From Candidatus Kouleothrix ribensis (GTDB lineage Bacteria > Chloroflexota > Chloroflexia > Chloroflexales > Roseiflexaceae), in the NCBI GenBank assembly GCA_016722075.1, contig JADKGW010000001.1, positions 4,960,001 through 5,024,000 on the forward strand: DNA of 64,000 bases, read 5' to 3'. The notes beneath the pieces are model-generated. The model saw nothing but the letters and a program-made list of their open reading frames with translations, was not told the origin of the DNA and did not search any database. The translations under genes were made by a program, and so were the position numbers. Positions 45,750 through 54,147 of the stretch are shown piece by piece. Numbering within the stretch: position 1 is the first letter of the stretch; the number at the start of each line of letters is the position of its first letter.

Positions 45750-46586
45750 GTGATCAAACTTGTTGTCGATAGCACCGCCGACCTGCCGCATGCGCTCTAC
45801 CGTGAGTACGACATTACGGTGGTGCCGGTGCTGGCACAGTTTGGTGCCGAGACACTGCGCGACGACATCGATTTCACGCGCGATGAATTCTACACGCGGC
45901 TGGTCGCCAGCCCCGAGCCACCCAAAACTGCCGCGCCATCGGTGGGGATGTTCGAAACAGCCTTTCGCTCGCTGGCCGATGCCGGCCACCAGATCCTCTC
46001 GCTGAGCCTGGCCGGTGGGCTCAGCGGCACCTACAACGCCGCACGCCAGGCGGCCGCGCTGGTCGAGGGCGCTACGATCACCTGCGTCGATAGCTATACC
46101 GTAACCATGCCGCTGGGCTTCCTGACGCTCAAAGCCGCCCAGGCCATCCGCGATGGTGCCACGCTCGATCAGGCCGCCGCGCTGGTCGAGCGCCTGCGTA
46201 TGAACAGCATGCTGTTCGTGGCCTTCGAAACCCTGCGCTACCTCGAGAAGGGCGGGCGGATCGGCCGCATGCGTGCGCTACTCGGCTCGATGCTCAGCGT
46301 CAAGCCGATCATGGAGGTGCGGCTCTCAGAGGTGCTGCCGCTCGAGCAGGTGCGCACCTGGAAGCGCGTGCCGCCACGTATGATCGAGCTGGCCCAGGCG
46401 CGCGGCAGCTTCGACCAGCTGGGCGTGCTCTACACCACAACGCGCGGCAGCGCCGAGCAGTTGGCCGACCTATGTGCAGCAGCCGGGCTCATGCCGCGCG
46501 AGCAGATCTACGTGCAGCAGGCCGGCGGCGTGCTAGGCACCCACGCCGGGCCTGGCGCGCTCGGGCTAGCCGGACTCTTGAAGTGA
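45750..46586 (+). CDS. fakB: DegV-family fatty-acid-binding protein (FakB), second copy
   Basis: This 278-residue paralog begins VIKLVVDSTADLP, then AAPSVGMFETAFRSLADAG, SLSLAGGLSGTYNAARQAA, FETLRYLEKGGRIGR and ends GVLGTHAGPGALGLAGLLK. The GTG at 45750 follows GAGG; the frame is open far upstream only because it runs through the preceding gene. Two clearly diverged FakB proteins beside one FakA suggest different acyl-chain preferences, as known for Staphylococcus FakB1 and FakB2. Confidence 0.92.
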   Translation: MIKLVVDSTADLPHALYREYDITVVPVLAQFGAETLRDDIDFTRDEFYTRLVASPEPPKTAAPSVGMFETAFRSLADAGHQILSLSLAGGLSGTYNAARQAAALVEGATITCVDSYTVTMPLGFLTLKAAQAIRDGATLDQAAALVERLRMNSMLFVAFETLRYLEKGGRIGRMRALLGSMLSVKPIMEVRLSEVLPLEQVRTWKRVPPRMIELAQARGSFDQLGVLYTTTRGSAEQLADLCAAAGLMPREQIYVQQAGGVLGTHAGPGALGLAGLLK

Positions 46587-46649
46587 GCGTGTGGTATGAT
46601 ACAGCCGCCGCATACACCCAACGCCGGCTGTAGTTGTGGAGGCATAAGC

Positions 46650-47987
46650 ATGACAGCGATCACCCGTAGCATCGACATCCGTACCGAGATCCCAGGCCCG
46701 CGCTCGCGCGAGATTGTGGCGCGGCGCGAGGCGGCCGTACCCACCGGCCTGTACAAGGCTCACCAGATTGCGGTCGACCATGCTGCAGGCGCACTGGTGA
46801 CCGATGTCGACGGCAACACGTTCATCGATTTCGTCGGCGGCATCGGCGTGCTGAATGCCGGCCACTGCCCGCCCGAGGTGGTCGCGGCCATTCAGGCGCA
46901 GGCCGCAAAACTCATCCATTTTTCGGCGCTGGTCGGCACCTACGAGCCGTATGTCGAGCTGTGCGAGCGGATCAATGCGGCGGTGCCGATCGCCGGCCCG
47001 TGCAAGACCATCCTGTCGAATAGCGGCGCCGAGGGCGTCGAGAACGCGATCAAGTTCGCGCGCGCCGCCACCGGCCGCCAGGCGATCGTCGCGTTCGAGG
47101 GCGGCTACCACGGCCGCACGCTCATGACCCTGTCGCTCACCAGCAAGACCAGCTTCAAAAAGAGCTTCGGCCCGTTCGCGCCCGAGATCTACCGCGCGCC
47201 GTTTCCTGCGGCCTACCGCATGGGCCTGAGCGAGAGCGCGGCCGTCGAGCGCTGCTGGGAGGCGTTCGAGCGCATGCTGGTGGCCGGCATCGGCCCCGAG
47301 GCAATCGCCGGCGTGATCATCGAGCCAGTGCAGGGCGAGGGCGGCTTCATCCCAGTGCCGGCCGAGTTTATGCGGCGCCTACGCGCATTCTGCACACACA
47401 ACGGCAGCCTGCTGATCGCCGACGAGGTGCAGTGCGGCTTTGGGCGCACCGGCACGCTATTCGCCAGCGAGCAGCTTGGCGTCGAGCCCGACATCCTGGT
47501 GAGCGCCAAGTCGATCGCCGCCGGCATGCCGCTGGCCGCCACTACCGGCCGGGCCGAGCTGCTCGACAAAGCCCACGTGGGCGGGATCGGCGGCACCTAC
47601 GGCGGCAACCCGCTGGCCTGCGTCGCGGCGATCGAGGTGATCAAGTGGATGCAGCAGCCCGGCGCACTCGAGCGCGCCCACGCGATCGGGCAGGCCGTGC
47701 GCGAGCGCGCGGCTGAGTGGCAGCGCGCGATGCCGCAGATCGGTGATGTGCGCGGCATGGGCGCAATGATCGCGCTCGAGCTGGTGGCCAGCCCGGCCAC
47801 ACGCGCGCCAGCTGCCGACGAGGTGCTGGCGGTGGTGAAGCACTGCGCCGACCACGGCCTGCTGACCATGCGCGCTGGCCTGTATGCCAACTGCCTGCGC
47901 CTGCTGATGCCACTGACGATCACCGACGACCAGCTTCAGGAAGGGCTGGATGTGCTTGAGGACGGCCTGCGGGCAGTGATTGAGTGA
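46650..47987 (+). CDS. gabT: Class III aminotransferase, 4-aminobutyrate transaminase-like
   Basis: This 445-residue PLP enzyme of fold type I has NSGAEGVENAIKFARAATGR, FEGGYHGRTLMTLSLTSKT, IIEPVQGEGGFIPVPAEFM, LLIADEVQCGFGRTGTLFA and the Schiff-base lysine in SAKSIAAGMP (Lys287). The overall match is to GabT, which moves the amino group from GABA to 2-oxoglutarate and gives succinate semialdehyde; related omega-transaminases cannot be excluded. GGAGG precedes the ATG at 46650, and an extended -10 (TGGTATGAT, 46592-46600) lies upstream. An aldehyde dehydrogenase two genes later could take the product. Confidence 0.88.
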   Translation: MTAITRSIDIRTEIPGPRSREIVARREAAVPTGLYKAHQIAVDHAAGALVTDVDGNTFIDFVGGIGVLNAGHCPPEVVAAIQAQAAKLIHFSALVGTYEPYVELCERINAAVPIAGPCKTILSNSGAEGVENAIKFARAATGRQAIVAFEGGYHGRTLMTLSLTSKTSFKKSFGPFAPEIYRAPFPAAYRMGLSESAAVERCWEAFERMLVAGIGPEAIAGVIIEPVQGEGGFIPVPAEFMRRLRAFCTHNGSLLIADEVQCGFGRTGTLFASEQLGVEPDILVSAKSIAAGMPLAATTGRAELLDKAHVGGIGGTYGGNPLACVAAIEVIKWMQQPGALERAHAIGQAVRERAAEWQRAMPQIGDVRGMGAMIALELVASPATRAPAADEVLAVVKHCADHGLLTMRAGLYANCLRLLMPLTITDDQLQEGLDVLEDGLRAVIE

Positions 47988-48001
47988 AATAACGGCACGA
48001 T

Positions 48002-48043
48002 GACACGATGACACGATGATTTTGCTCATTGTGTCATCGTGTC
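48002..48043 (+). repeat. Hairpin with 8-nt tandem-repeat arms between gabT and the Uma2 gene
   Basis: The left arm gacacgatgacacgatga (48002-48019) pairs with tcattgtgtcatcgtgtc (48026-48043) with one mismatch. One more cacgatga unit precedes it. It starts 15 bases after the gabT stop. Confidence 0.85.
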
Positions 48044-48061
48044 AGGCGGGAGGTTGGCACC

Positions 48062-48745
48062 ATGACCACCACCGACACCCACATCCAGCAGCAGCTCGAG
48101 TACCCAGAAAGCGATGGCAAGCCTATGGGCGAGACCGATGTGCATCGCCGCGAGATCGCGCAGATCATCGAGATGCTCACAATCTACTTTCAGTCGGTCG
48201 CCGATGTGTATGTCAGCGGCAACCTGATGTTCTACTACGAACAAGGCAACCCGAGCGCGGTGGTGTCGCCCGATGTGTTTGTGGTGAAGGGCGTGCCAAA
48301 GGGCCTGCGCCGCACTTATAAGCTCTGGGAAGAGCGCCAGGCGCCGTGCGTGGTGTTCGAGATCAGCTCGCGCGCGACCCGGCTGGAAGATAAGGGCAAT
48401 AAGCGCGCGCTGTATGCCATGCTCGGCGTGCGCGAGTACTTTCTGTTCGACCCACTGGCCGAGTATCTCAAGCCGCCGCTGCAGGGCTTCCGGCTGGTTG
48501 GCGAAGAGTATGTGCCGATCGACCAGGCCGACGACGACGCGCTGATCAGCCAGGAGCTGGGGCTGCGCCTGTCGAGCGCGGGCAGCGAGCTGCGCCTGGT
48601 CGATATCGCGAGCGACCAGCCGCTGCTACGCCCGGCCGAACTGGAAGCCGCCCGCCAGGCCGAAGCCGCCGCCCGCCAGCGCGCCGAGCAGGAGATCGAG
48701 CAATTGCACGCCGAGATCGCCCGGCTGAAAGGCGAGCAGCCGTAA
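48062..48745 (+). CDS. Uma2-family (DUF820) putative PD-(D/E)XK endonuclease
   Basis: This 227-residue protein has the Uma2 core: VVSPDVFVVKGVPKG (Asp), VVFEISSRATRLEDKGNKRA (Glu and Lys) and LGVREYFLFDPLAEYLKPP, matching the D...ExK active site of the restriction-like fold. The last 45 residues form an alanine/glutamate/arginine coiled coil (LEAARQAEAAARQRAEQEIE). The family is expanded in cyanobacteria and Chloroflexi; activity and biological role are unproven. GGGAGG precedes the ATG. Confidence 0.88.
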   Translation: MTTTDTHIQQQLEYPESDGKPMGETDVHRREIAQIIEMLTIYFQSVADVYVSGNLMFYYEQGNPSAVVSPDVFVVKGVPKGLRRTYKLWEERQAPCVVFEISSRATRLEDKGNKRALYAMLGVREYFLFDPLAEYLKPPLQGFRLVGEEYVPIDQADDDALISQELGLRLSSAGSELRLVDIASDQPLLRPAELEAARQAEAAARQRAEQEIEQLHAEIARLKGEQP

Positions 48746-48828
48746 GTAGCACATAGTCCGCAGTCATGCTTTATTTCGCGTTTTTGCACATCGCAACACG
48801 CGAAACAATCAAAAGGCAAAATACCACG

Positions 48829-48855
48829 CTGCCGCAGGCTAAAACGCCGACTGCG
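48829..48855 (+). repeat. 27-nt repeat, copy 2 (upstream of GNAT gene)
   Basis: This is a counterpart of 41301-41327, with 24 of 27 positions identical. It ends 34 bases before the GNAT start codon. Confidence 0.6.
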
Positions 48856-48889
48856 CAAGCCCTAGAATGTACGGAAAGCACGACAAGCC

Positions 48890-49510
48890 ATGAGCGACAT
48901 AACCATCACAACCGCCCGGCCCGAGCAGGCCGAGGCGCTGGCCCAGCACCAGCGGATCTGCTTCCCAACGCTCGACCCGAACGCCTGGATGAGCGCCGAG
49001 GATTTCCTGGCCCAGATCCGGATCTTCCCCCAGGGCCAGCATGTGGCGCTCGATGGCGACCAGGTGGTGGGCCAGAGCAGCACCCTGCGCGTGCGCGGCG
49101 AGCAGGCCTTCGCCCAGCATAGCTTCCTGGGCATCACCGGCAATGTCACGTTCAGCACGCACGACCCACAGGGCGAGTGGCTGTACGGCGCCGACATGAG
49201 CGTGCATCCCGATTACCGCGGCCGCAAGATCTCGAAGCTGCTCTACAACACGCGCAAAGACCTGATCCGCCAGCTCGGGCTGCGCGGCATGGTCGCCGGT
49301 GGCCAGCTCGCGGGCTACCACCACCACCGCCACCACCTGGGCGTCGAAGAGTATATTGCACAGGTTGTGCGTGGCGACCTGACCGACCCAACCCTCACCC
49401 CACAGCTACGCAGCGGCTTCACGGTGCGCGGCGTGCTATGGCACTATCTCGACGACGCCGAGCATGGTGCCGAGGCGTCGCTCATTGTGTGGGAAAATCT
49501 GGATCGGTAG
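48890..49510 (+). CDS. GNAT-family N-acetyltransferase
   Basis: This 206-residue protein carries the acetyl-CoA site WLYGADMSVHPDYRGRKISK LLY-type (P-loop RGRKIS), then LRGMVAGGQLAGYHHH and the C-terminal RSGFTVRGVLWHYLDD. It resembles the acetyltransferase domain that precedes a nitrilase-like domain in YhcX-type proteins, but stands alone here. The histidine-rich GYHHHRHHLGVEEYI stretch is unusual. Substrate unknown. The ribosome site is weak (GGAAAG). Confidence 0.85.
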   Translation: MSDITITTARPEQAEALAQHQRICFPTLDPNAWMSAEDFLAQIRIFPQGQHVALDGDQVVGQSSTLRVRGEQAFAQHSFLGITGNVTFSTHDPQGEWLYGADMSVHPDYRGRKISKLLYNTRKDLIRQLGLRGMVAGGQLAGYHHHRHHLGVEEYIAQVVRGDLTDPTLTPQLRSGFTVRGVLWHYLDDAEHGAEASLIVWENLDR

Positions 49511-49556
49511 CCCTCACCCCCTACCCCTTCTCCCACAAGGAGAGGAGGCTAATCAT

Positions 49557-49597
49557 GGCAGCGTGCTGCGGTCGCGTAGCGACCGCAGCACGCTGCC
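49557..49597. repeat. Perfect palindrome, 19-bp arms, loop gta
   Basis: The left arm 49557-49575 and right arm 49579-49597 are exact complements (ggcagcgtgctgcggtcgc and its inverse). It lies between GNAT and aldehyde dehydrogenase genes, flanked by C-rich/G-rich short hairpins (49511-49550 and about 49607-49633). It has no T-run. Confidence 0.85.
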
Positions 49598-49676
49598 AAA
49601 CCAAATTCCCGCTCCCCTGGCAAGGGAGCGGGTTACACCAGCCTAGAATAGCGCTCGTTGTAACGGAGAAGAAGAT

Positions 49677-51134
49677 ATGATCCAGGAATACCGCAACTGC
49701 ATTGGCGGCGAGTGGCTTGCCGCATCGAGCGGCGACTGGGCCGAGGTGCGCAATCCCGCCGATACCGACGAGGTGCTCGGCCAGGTGCCGGCCTCGGGTG
49801 TGGCCGATATTAAGGGCGCGATTGCCGCCGCGCGCGACGCGTTCCCCGGCTGGGCCGGGCTTACCCCGCCCGAGCGTGGGCGCGTGCTACACCGTGCGGC
49901 CAACCTGCTCGAGGGCCAGGCCGACGAATGGGCGGCGCTGCTGACTCGCGAGGAGGGCAAGACCCGGCTCGAATCGCAGCGCGAGGTGGTGCGCTCGGTC
50001 GAACTGCTGCGCTATTTCGCCGGCGAGGCCTGGCGTGTGGGCGGCGACATGCTGCCGGCCGATACGCCACACACCCTGCTGTACAGCACGCGGGTGCCCT
50101 TGGGCGTGTGCGCAATTATCACACCCTGGAACTTCCCGCTCTCGATCCCGGTGTGGAAGATCGCGCCGGCGCTGGTGGTTGGCAACACGGTCGTGTTCAA
50201 GCCTGCCTCGGCTACGCCAATCATGGCCATTAAGCTCACCGCGCTGCTGCACGAGGCCGGCCTGCCAGCCGGCGTGCTCAATGTAGTGACGGGTGCCGGC
50301 GGTGCGCTGGGCGACGCACTGGTGACCGACGCAGGCATCGATGCGGTATCGTTCACCGGGTCGTTCGCAGTCGGCCATGCCCTGTATCAGAAGACGGCCC
50401 TGCGCATGACCCGCACCCACCTCGAGATGGGCGGCAAAAACCCGGTGATCGTTGCGGCCGACGCCGACCTCGCCAAGGCTGTGCAGATCGTCTCGGCTGC
50501 CAGCTTCGGCCTGACCGGGCAGGCATGCACAGCCACCAGCCGCGTGATCGTCGAGCGGCCGGTGATCCGCGAGTTCACCGACCGGCTGGTGGCCGCCGCG
50601 CGCAGCTGGAAGGTCGGGCCGGGCCTGACCGAGGGCGTGCAGATGGGTCCGGCGGTGAGCAAAGGCCAGTGCCAGACCGACCTTGAGTATATCGAGGTGG
50701 CGCGCAGCGAAGGCGCACATGTGCTGGCCGGCGGGCAGGCACCCAGCGGCAGCAGCTACTCACGCGGCCACTTCGTGCAGCCAACCGTGCTCGGCAGCGT
50801 CACGCCCGATATGCGCATCGCCCAGGAGGAGGTGTTTGGCCCGGTGGTTGGCCTGATCGAGGCCGGCGATCTGGAGCAAGCCTTCGCGATTGCCAACAAC
50901 ACCAGCTATGGCCTCTCGGCCGGAATCATCACCACCGACCTGCGCCAGGCCATCCGCTTCGCCGAGCGCGCCGAAGCCGGCATGATCAAAGTCAATCAAG
51001 GCACTGTCGGCGCCTCGATCCAGGCACCGTTCGGCGGCTTCAAGCACAGCGGCTCGGGCATGTTTCGCGAGATGGGCAAAGGTGCGGTCGAGTTCTTTAC
51101 GAAGGTAAAAACCGTGTATATCGACGGCCAGTAG
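49677..51134 (+). CDS. NAD(P)-dependent aldehyde dehydrogenase (semialdehyde dehydrogenase-like)
   Basis: This 485-residue enzyme has all ALDH marks: PWNFPLSIPVWKIAPALVVG, SFTGSFAVGHAL, the general base Glu250 in LEMGGKNP and the nucleophile Cys284 in GQACTATSRVIV, followed by EEVFGPV. It is closest by motif to the YcbD/alpha-ketoglutaric semialdehyde or succinate semialdehyde dehydrogenases. With the upstream gabT-like gene it could complete a GABA shunt, but two unrelated genes intervene. GGAG lies upstream of the ATG. Confidence 0.9.
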   Translation: MIQEYRNCIGGEWLAASSGDWAEVRNPADTDEVLGQVPASGVADIKGAIAAARDAFPGWAGLTPPERGRVLHRAANLLEGQADEWAALLTREEGKTRLESQREVVRSVELLRYFAGEAWRVGGDMLPADTPHTLLYSTRVPLGVCAIITPWNFPLSIPVWKIAPALVVGNTVVFKPASATPIMAIKLTALLHEAGLPAGVLNVVTGAGGALGDALVTDAGIDAVSFTGSFAVGHALYQKTALRMTRTHLEMGGKNPVIVAADADLAKAVQIVSAASFGLTGQACTATSRVIVERPVIREFTDRLVAAARSWKVGPGLTEGVQMGPAVSKGQCQTDLEYIEVARSEGAHVLAGGQAPSGSSYSRGHFVQPTVLGSVTPDMRIAQEEVFGPVVGLIEAGDLEQAFAIANNTSYGLSAGIITTDLRQAIRFAERAEAGMIKVNQGTVGASIQAPFGGFKHSGSGMFREMGKGAVEFFTKVKTVYIDGQ

Positions 51135-51269
51135 CGCCCTGCCGGCGCACGCAATTCGTCGGCAGGCCGAAGCGATTCCGATCAGATCACCGCCAGGATA
51201 AGCGATTATGCTATACGGGCTGTTCGTTGTCTTCTTACGCAACATGTCATGAGATACTCTTCTGGCCAC

Positions 51270-51303
51270 GCAGCTTATTGATAAAGTAAGCTGCTTTTTT
51301 TTG
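51270..51303 (+). terminator. Intrinsic terminator
   Basis: An 8-bp stem (gcagctta / taagctgc) with loop ttgataaag is followed immediately by nine T residues (51295-51303), a textbook Rho-independent terminator. It ends the aldehyde dehydrogenase transcript about 135 bases after the stop. The rest of 51135-51424 shows no gene. Confidence 0.85.
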
Positions 51304-51424
51304 TAGGCATGCGCATCTGCAGGCAACAGCACACCGGCTCCCATAACAGCCACGGCCCTCACGACTGAACCTGCGCGGCACATCGCCGCCAGCGAATGGG
51401 CACACGACCAAGCGAGGTTGGCTC

Positions 51425-54004
51425 ATGAAGCATCGCCTACGTCGATGGCTCGGCGACGTCGCGGTGCGCGACCCGATTGAGCGCCGGAAAGCCGAGTTCT
51501 TGCACTTCATGCTGATTGGCCTGTGCGCGATCGGCTTTCTCGGCTCGCCATTATCGCTCGTCGCACCGCTGAGTCTGATCGATCACATCCTCACAATTAC
51601 CGCCGATCTGCTGCTGTCGATCTTCGCATTGGTAGCGCTAGGGATGCTGCAGCGCGGCCGGCTACACCTGGCTGTGCTGATCGGCACTTGCGGGCTGCTG
51701 ATACCACTCGCGATCACCTTCGTCACGCTTGGCTTGTCTGGTGGCGCCGGCGTGCTGATCGCCTTCACACTGCCGGTGACGCTGGCCGGCCTGCTTATGG
51801 GCCGGGGCGGCCTGGTATTTGCCGTCACCACCAGCCTGGCGATCGTGCTCTGCAGCGCCCTATTCGACACCGGGCGTACGGCCGGGATGCTGCCGGCCAA
51901 TCACATGCCGATCGGCATCATCCTGGCGGCGTTTAGCTTGATCCTGGTGCTGCTGGGCGTGTTTCTCGACCGCTTTGGCAGCTCGCTCTACCAGACACTG
52001 AGCGAGATGGCCGCCCGCGAGCGCGAACTCGAACAGAGCCGTGCTGCGCTCGAAAAGCGCACGGCCGCGCTCGAGCGCGAGATCGTCGAGCGCAGGCGTA
52101 TGGAAGCGGCACTGAGCGAGAGCGAAGATAAATTCCGCGCGCTGGTGACGCACTCGCCGGTTGGCATCTTCCAGACATCGCCCACCGGCGCGTATATGTT
52201 TGTCAACAAGCAGTGGACTGAGCTCACCAGTATGGCGGCCGAGGCTGCGATCGGCCAGGGCTGGGCCCAGGCGCTGCACCCGGCCGACGCCACGCGCGTG
52301 CTCGATGAGTGGCACGCGGCCACCAGTAGCGGCCGGAAGTTTGCCCAAGAATATCGCTTCCTCGACGAAAAAGGCAATACACGCTGGGTATTTAGCACCG
52401 CCGACCCGCTGTATAACCCCAACCGGCAGGTGCTGGGCTACTTCGGCATTATCAGCGATATCACCGAGAACAAGCGCGCGCGCGAGGCACTCCGCGAGAG
52501 CGAAGAGCGCTACCGCCTGATCACTGAAAACACCAACGACCTGATCAGCCTGTATGATCACGATCAACAGCATGTGTGCGTGTACGCCAGCCCTTCACAC
52601 CGGCATGTGCTTGGGTACGAGCCGAGCATGCTGCACACGATTGCGACGCCCGATCTGATCCACCCCGACGACCGTGAGGCCGTACACAAGCTGTTTGTGC
52701 GTGGTGCGGCACCTGGCACGGCCCAGGCAACCTACCGCCAGCGCCACGCCGACGCTTCATGGCGCTGGATCGAGGCGCATGCCACCACGATCATCCAGCA
52801 GGGCCGCCACTACACACTGCTGGTCGGCCGCGACTTCACCGACCGCAAGCGGCTCGAGGCGCAGTTCTTGCAGGCCCAGAAGATGGAAAGCGTCGGGCGG
52901 TTGGCCGGGGGTATCGCGCACGATTTCAATAACCTGCTCACCGCGATTATCGGCAATACCGAGCTGGCGCTCGACGCGCTGCCGAACGACCATACCGCGC
53001 GGGCCGATGTAGCCGAGATCGCCCGCGCCGCCGATCGGGCCGTTGGCCTGACGCGCCAGCTGCTGGCGTTTGCTCGCCAGCAGATCATCGAACCGCACGT
53101 GCTCGACTTGAGCCGCCTGCTGCTCGACATGGGCACGCTGCTGCGGCGCCTGCTCGGCGAGGATGTCGAGCTGGCCACGATCGCGCCATCACTGCTATGG
53201 CGGGTGAAGGGCGACCCAAACCAGATCGAGCAGGTGGTGATCAATCTGGCGGTGAATGCGCGCGACGCTATGCCCAACGGCGGCAAACTGACACTCGAGA
53301 TCACAAATACCGTGCTCGACGACGAGTTCGCCCAGCAGCATGTTGGCCTGCCGCCGGGGCGCTATGTCGTGCTGGCAATCAGCGACACTGGCATGGGCAT
53401 GGACGAAGAGACCCAGCGCCGGGCCTTCGAGCCGTTCTTCACCACCAAGCCCAAGGGCCGCGGCACCGGCCTCGGGCTGGCAACATCCTACGGGATCATC
53501 CAGCAGCATGGCGGCAATATCTGGGTATACAGCGAAATCAACCATGGCACAACCTTCAAAATCTACCTGCCTGGCATCGACGACCCGGCCGATATCCCGC
53601 AGCAGGTGATCGCCTCGCCCGACCTGCCACGCGGCAACGAGACGATCTTGCTGGTGGAAGACGAGCCGGCGGTGCGCGAGCTGGCCGCGCGGATCTTGCG
53701 CACTCAGGGCTACCAGGTGATCGAGGCAACCCAGGGCCGCGAGGCGCTGGGCATCATCGATGGCGGCAAGCACCTGCCGATCGACCTGCTGCTGACCGAC
53801 GTGGTGATGCCGCAAATGAGCGGCAAGGCTATCGCCGAAAATTTGCAGGGTCGCTTTCCTACCCTCAAGGTGCTGTATATCTCGGGCTACACCGACAATG
53901 CGATCGTGCATCACGGCCGGCTGACGCCCGGCGTGGCCTTTCTGCACAAGCCGTTCACGCCTGCGGCGCTGGTGCGCAAGGTGCGTGATGTGCTGGGGGC
54001 CTGA
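51425..54004 (+). CDS. Hybrid sensor histidine kinase with two PAS domains and a receiver
   Basis: This 859-residue protein has an N-terminal six-helix membrane sensor (about residues 25-185) and a coiled coil (EMAARERELEQSRAALEKRT). Two PAS/PAC modules follow (KFRALVTHSPVGIFQTSP; RYRLITENTNDLISLYDHDQ). The kinase core has phospho-acceptor His499 in GGIAHDFNNLL and the ATP site (NLAVNARDAMPNGG, DTGMGMDEE, GTGLGLATSYGI). A C-terminal receiver has Asp792 in LTDVVMPQMSG. The GGIAHDFNNLL group often phosphorylates its own receiver. Its output partner is unknown; a GGDEF response regulator lies two genes downstream. Confidence 0.94.
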   Translation: MKHRLRRWLGDVAVRDPIERRKAEFLHFMLIGLCAIGFLGSPLSLVAPLSLIDHILTITADLLLSIFALVALGMLQRGRLHLAVLIGTCGLLIPLAITFVTLGLSGGAGVLIAFTLPVTLAGLLMGRGGLVFAVTTSLAIVLCSALFDTGRTAGMLPANHMPIGIILAAFSLILVLLGVFLDRFGSSLYQTLSEMAARERELEQSRAALEKRTAALEREIVERRRMEAALSESEDKFRALVTHSPVGIFQTSPTGAYMFVNKQWTELTSMAAEAAIGQGWAQALHPADATRVLDEWHAATSSGRKFAQEYRFLDEKGNTRWVFSTADPLYNPNRQVLGYFGIISDITENKRAREALRESEERYRLITENTNDLISLYDHDQQHVCVYASPSHRHVLGYEPSMLHTIATPDLIHPDDREAVHKLFVRGAAPGTAQATYRQRHADASWRWIEAHATTIIQQGRHYTLLVGRDFTDRKRLEAQFLQAQKMESVGRLAGGIAHDFNNLLTAIIGNTELALDALPNDHTARADVAEIARAADRAVGLTRQLLAFARQQIIEPHVLDLSRLLLDMGTLLRRLLGEDVELATIAPSLLWRVKGDPNQIEQVVINLAVNARDAMPNGGKLTLEITNTVLDDEFAQQHVGLPPGRYVVLAISDTGMGMDEETQRRAFEPFFTTKPKGRGTGLGLATSYGIIQQHGGNIWVYSEINHGTTFKIYLPGIDDPADIPQQVIASPDLPRGNETILLVEDEPAVRELAARILRTQGYQVIEATQGREALGIIDGGKHLPIDLLLTDVVMPQMSGKAIAENLQGRFPTLKVLYISGYTDNAIVHHGRLTPGVAFLHKPFTPAALVRKVRDVLGA

Positions 54005-54147
54005 TTATTGACGGGCAGCCCATCCTCGCCTATGCTATTGCTCTGAGGCTGTTTGGAATACCGGCTGCGCGGGCGCGCCCCGGTTTCAAACCGTTTCGCA
54101 GGCAGAGCGCCGCCGGCTGCGGCCGTAGCGTAGATCGAGGCAGGCAC

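Noticed and set aside
45009..46586. Single 525-codon open frame spanning both DegV genes
   Set aside because: Only the part from 45750 has homology (second FakB). The earlier part is the first fakB gene read in a wrong frame.
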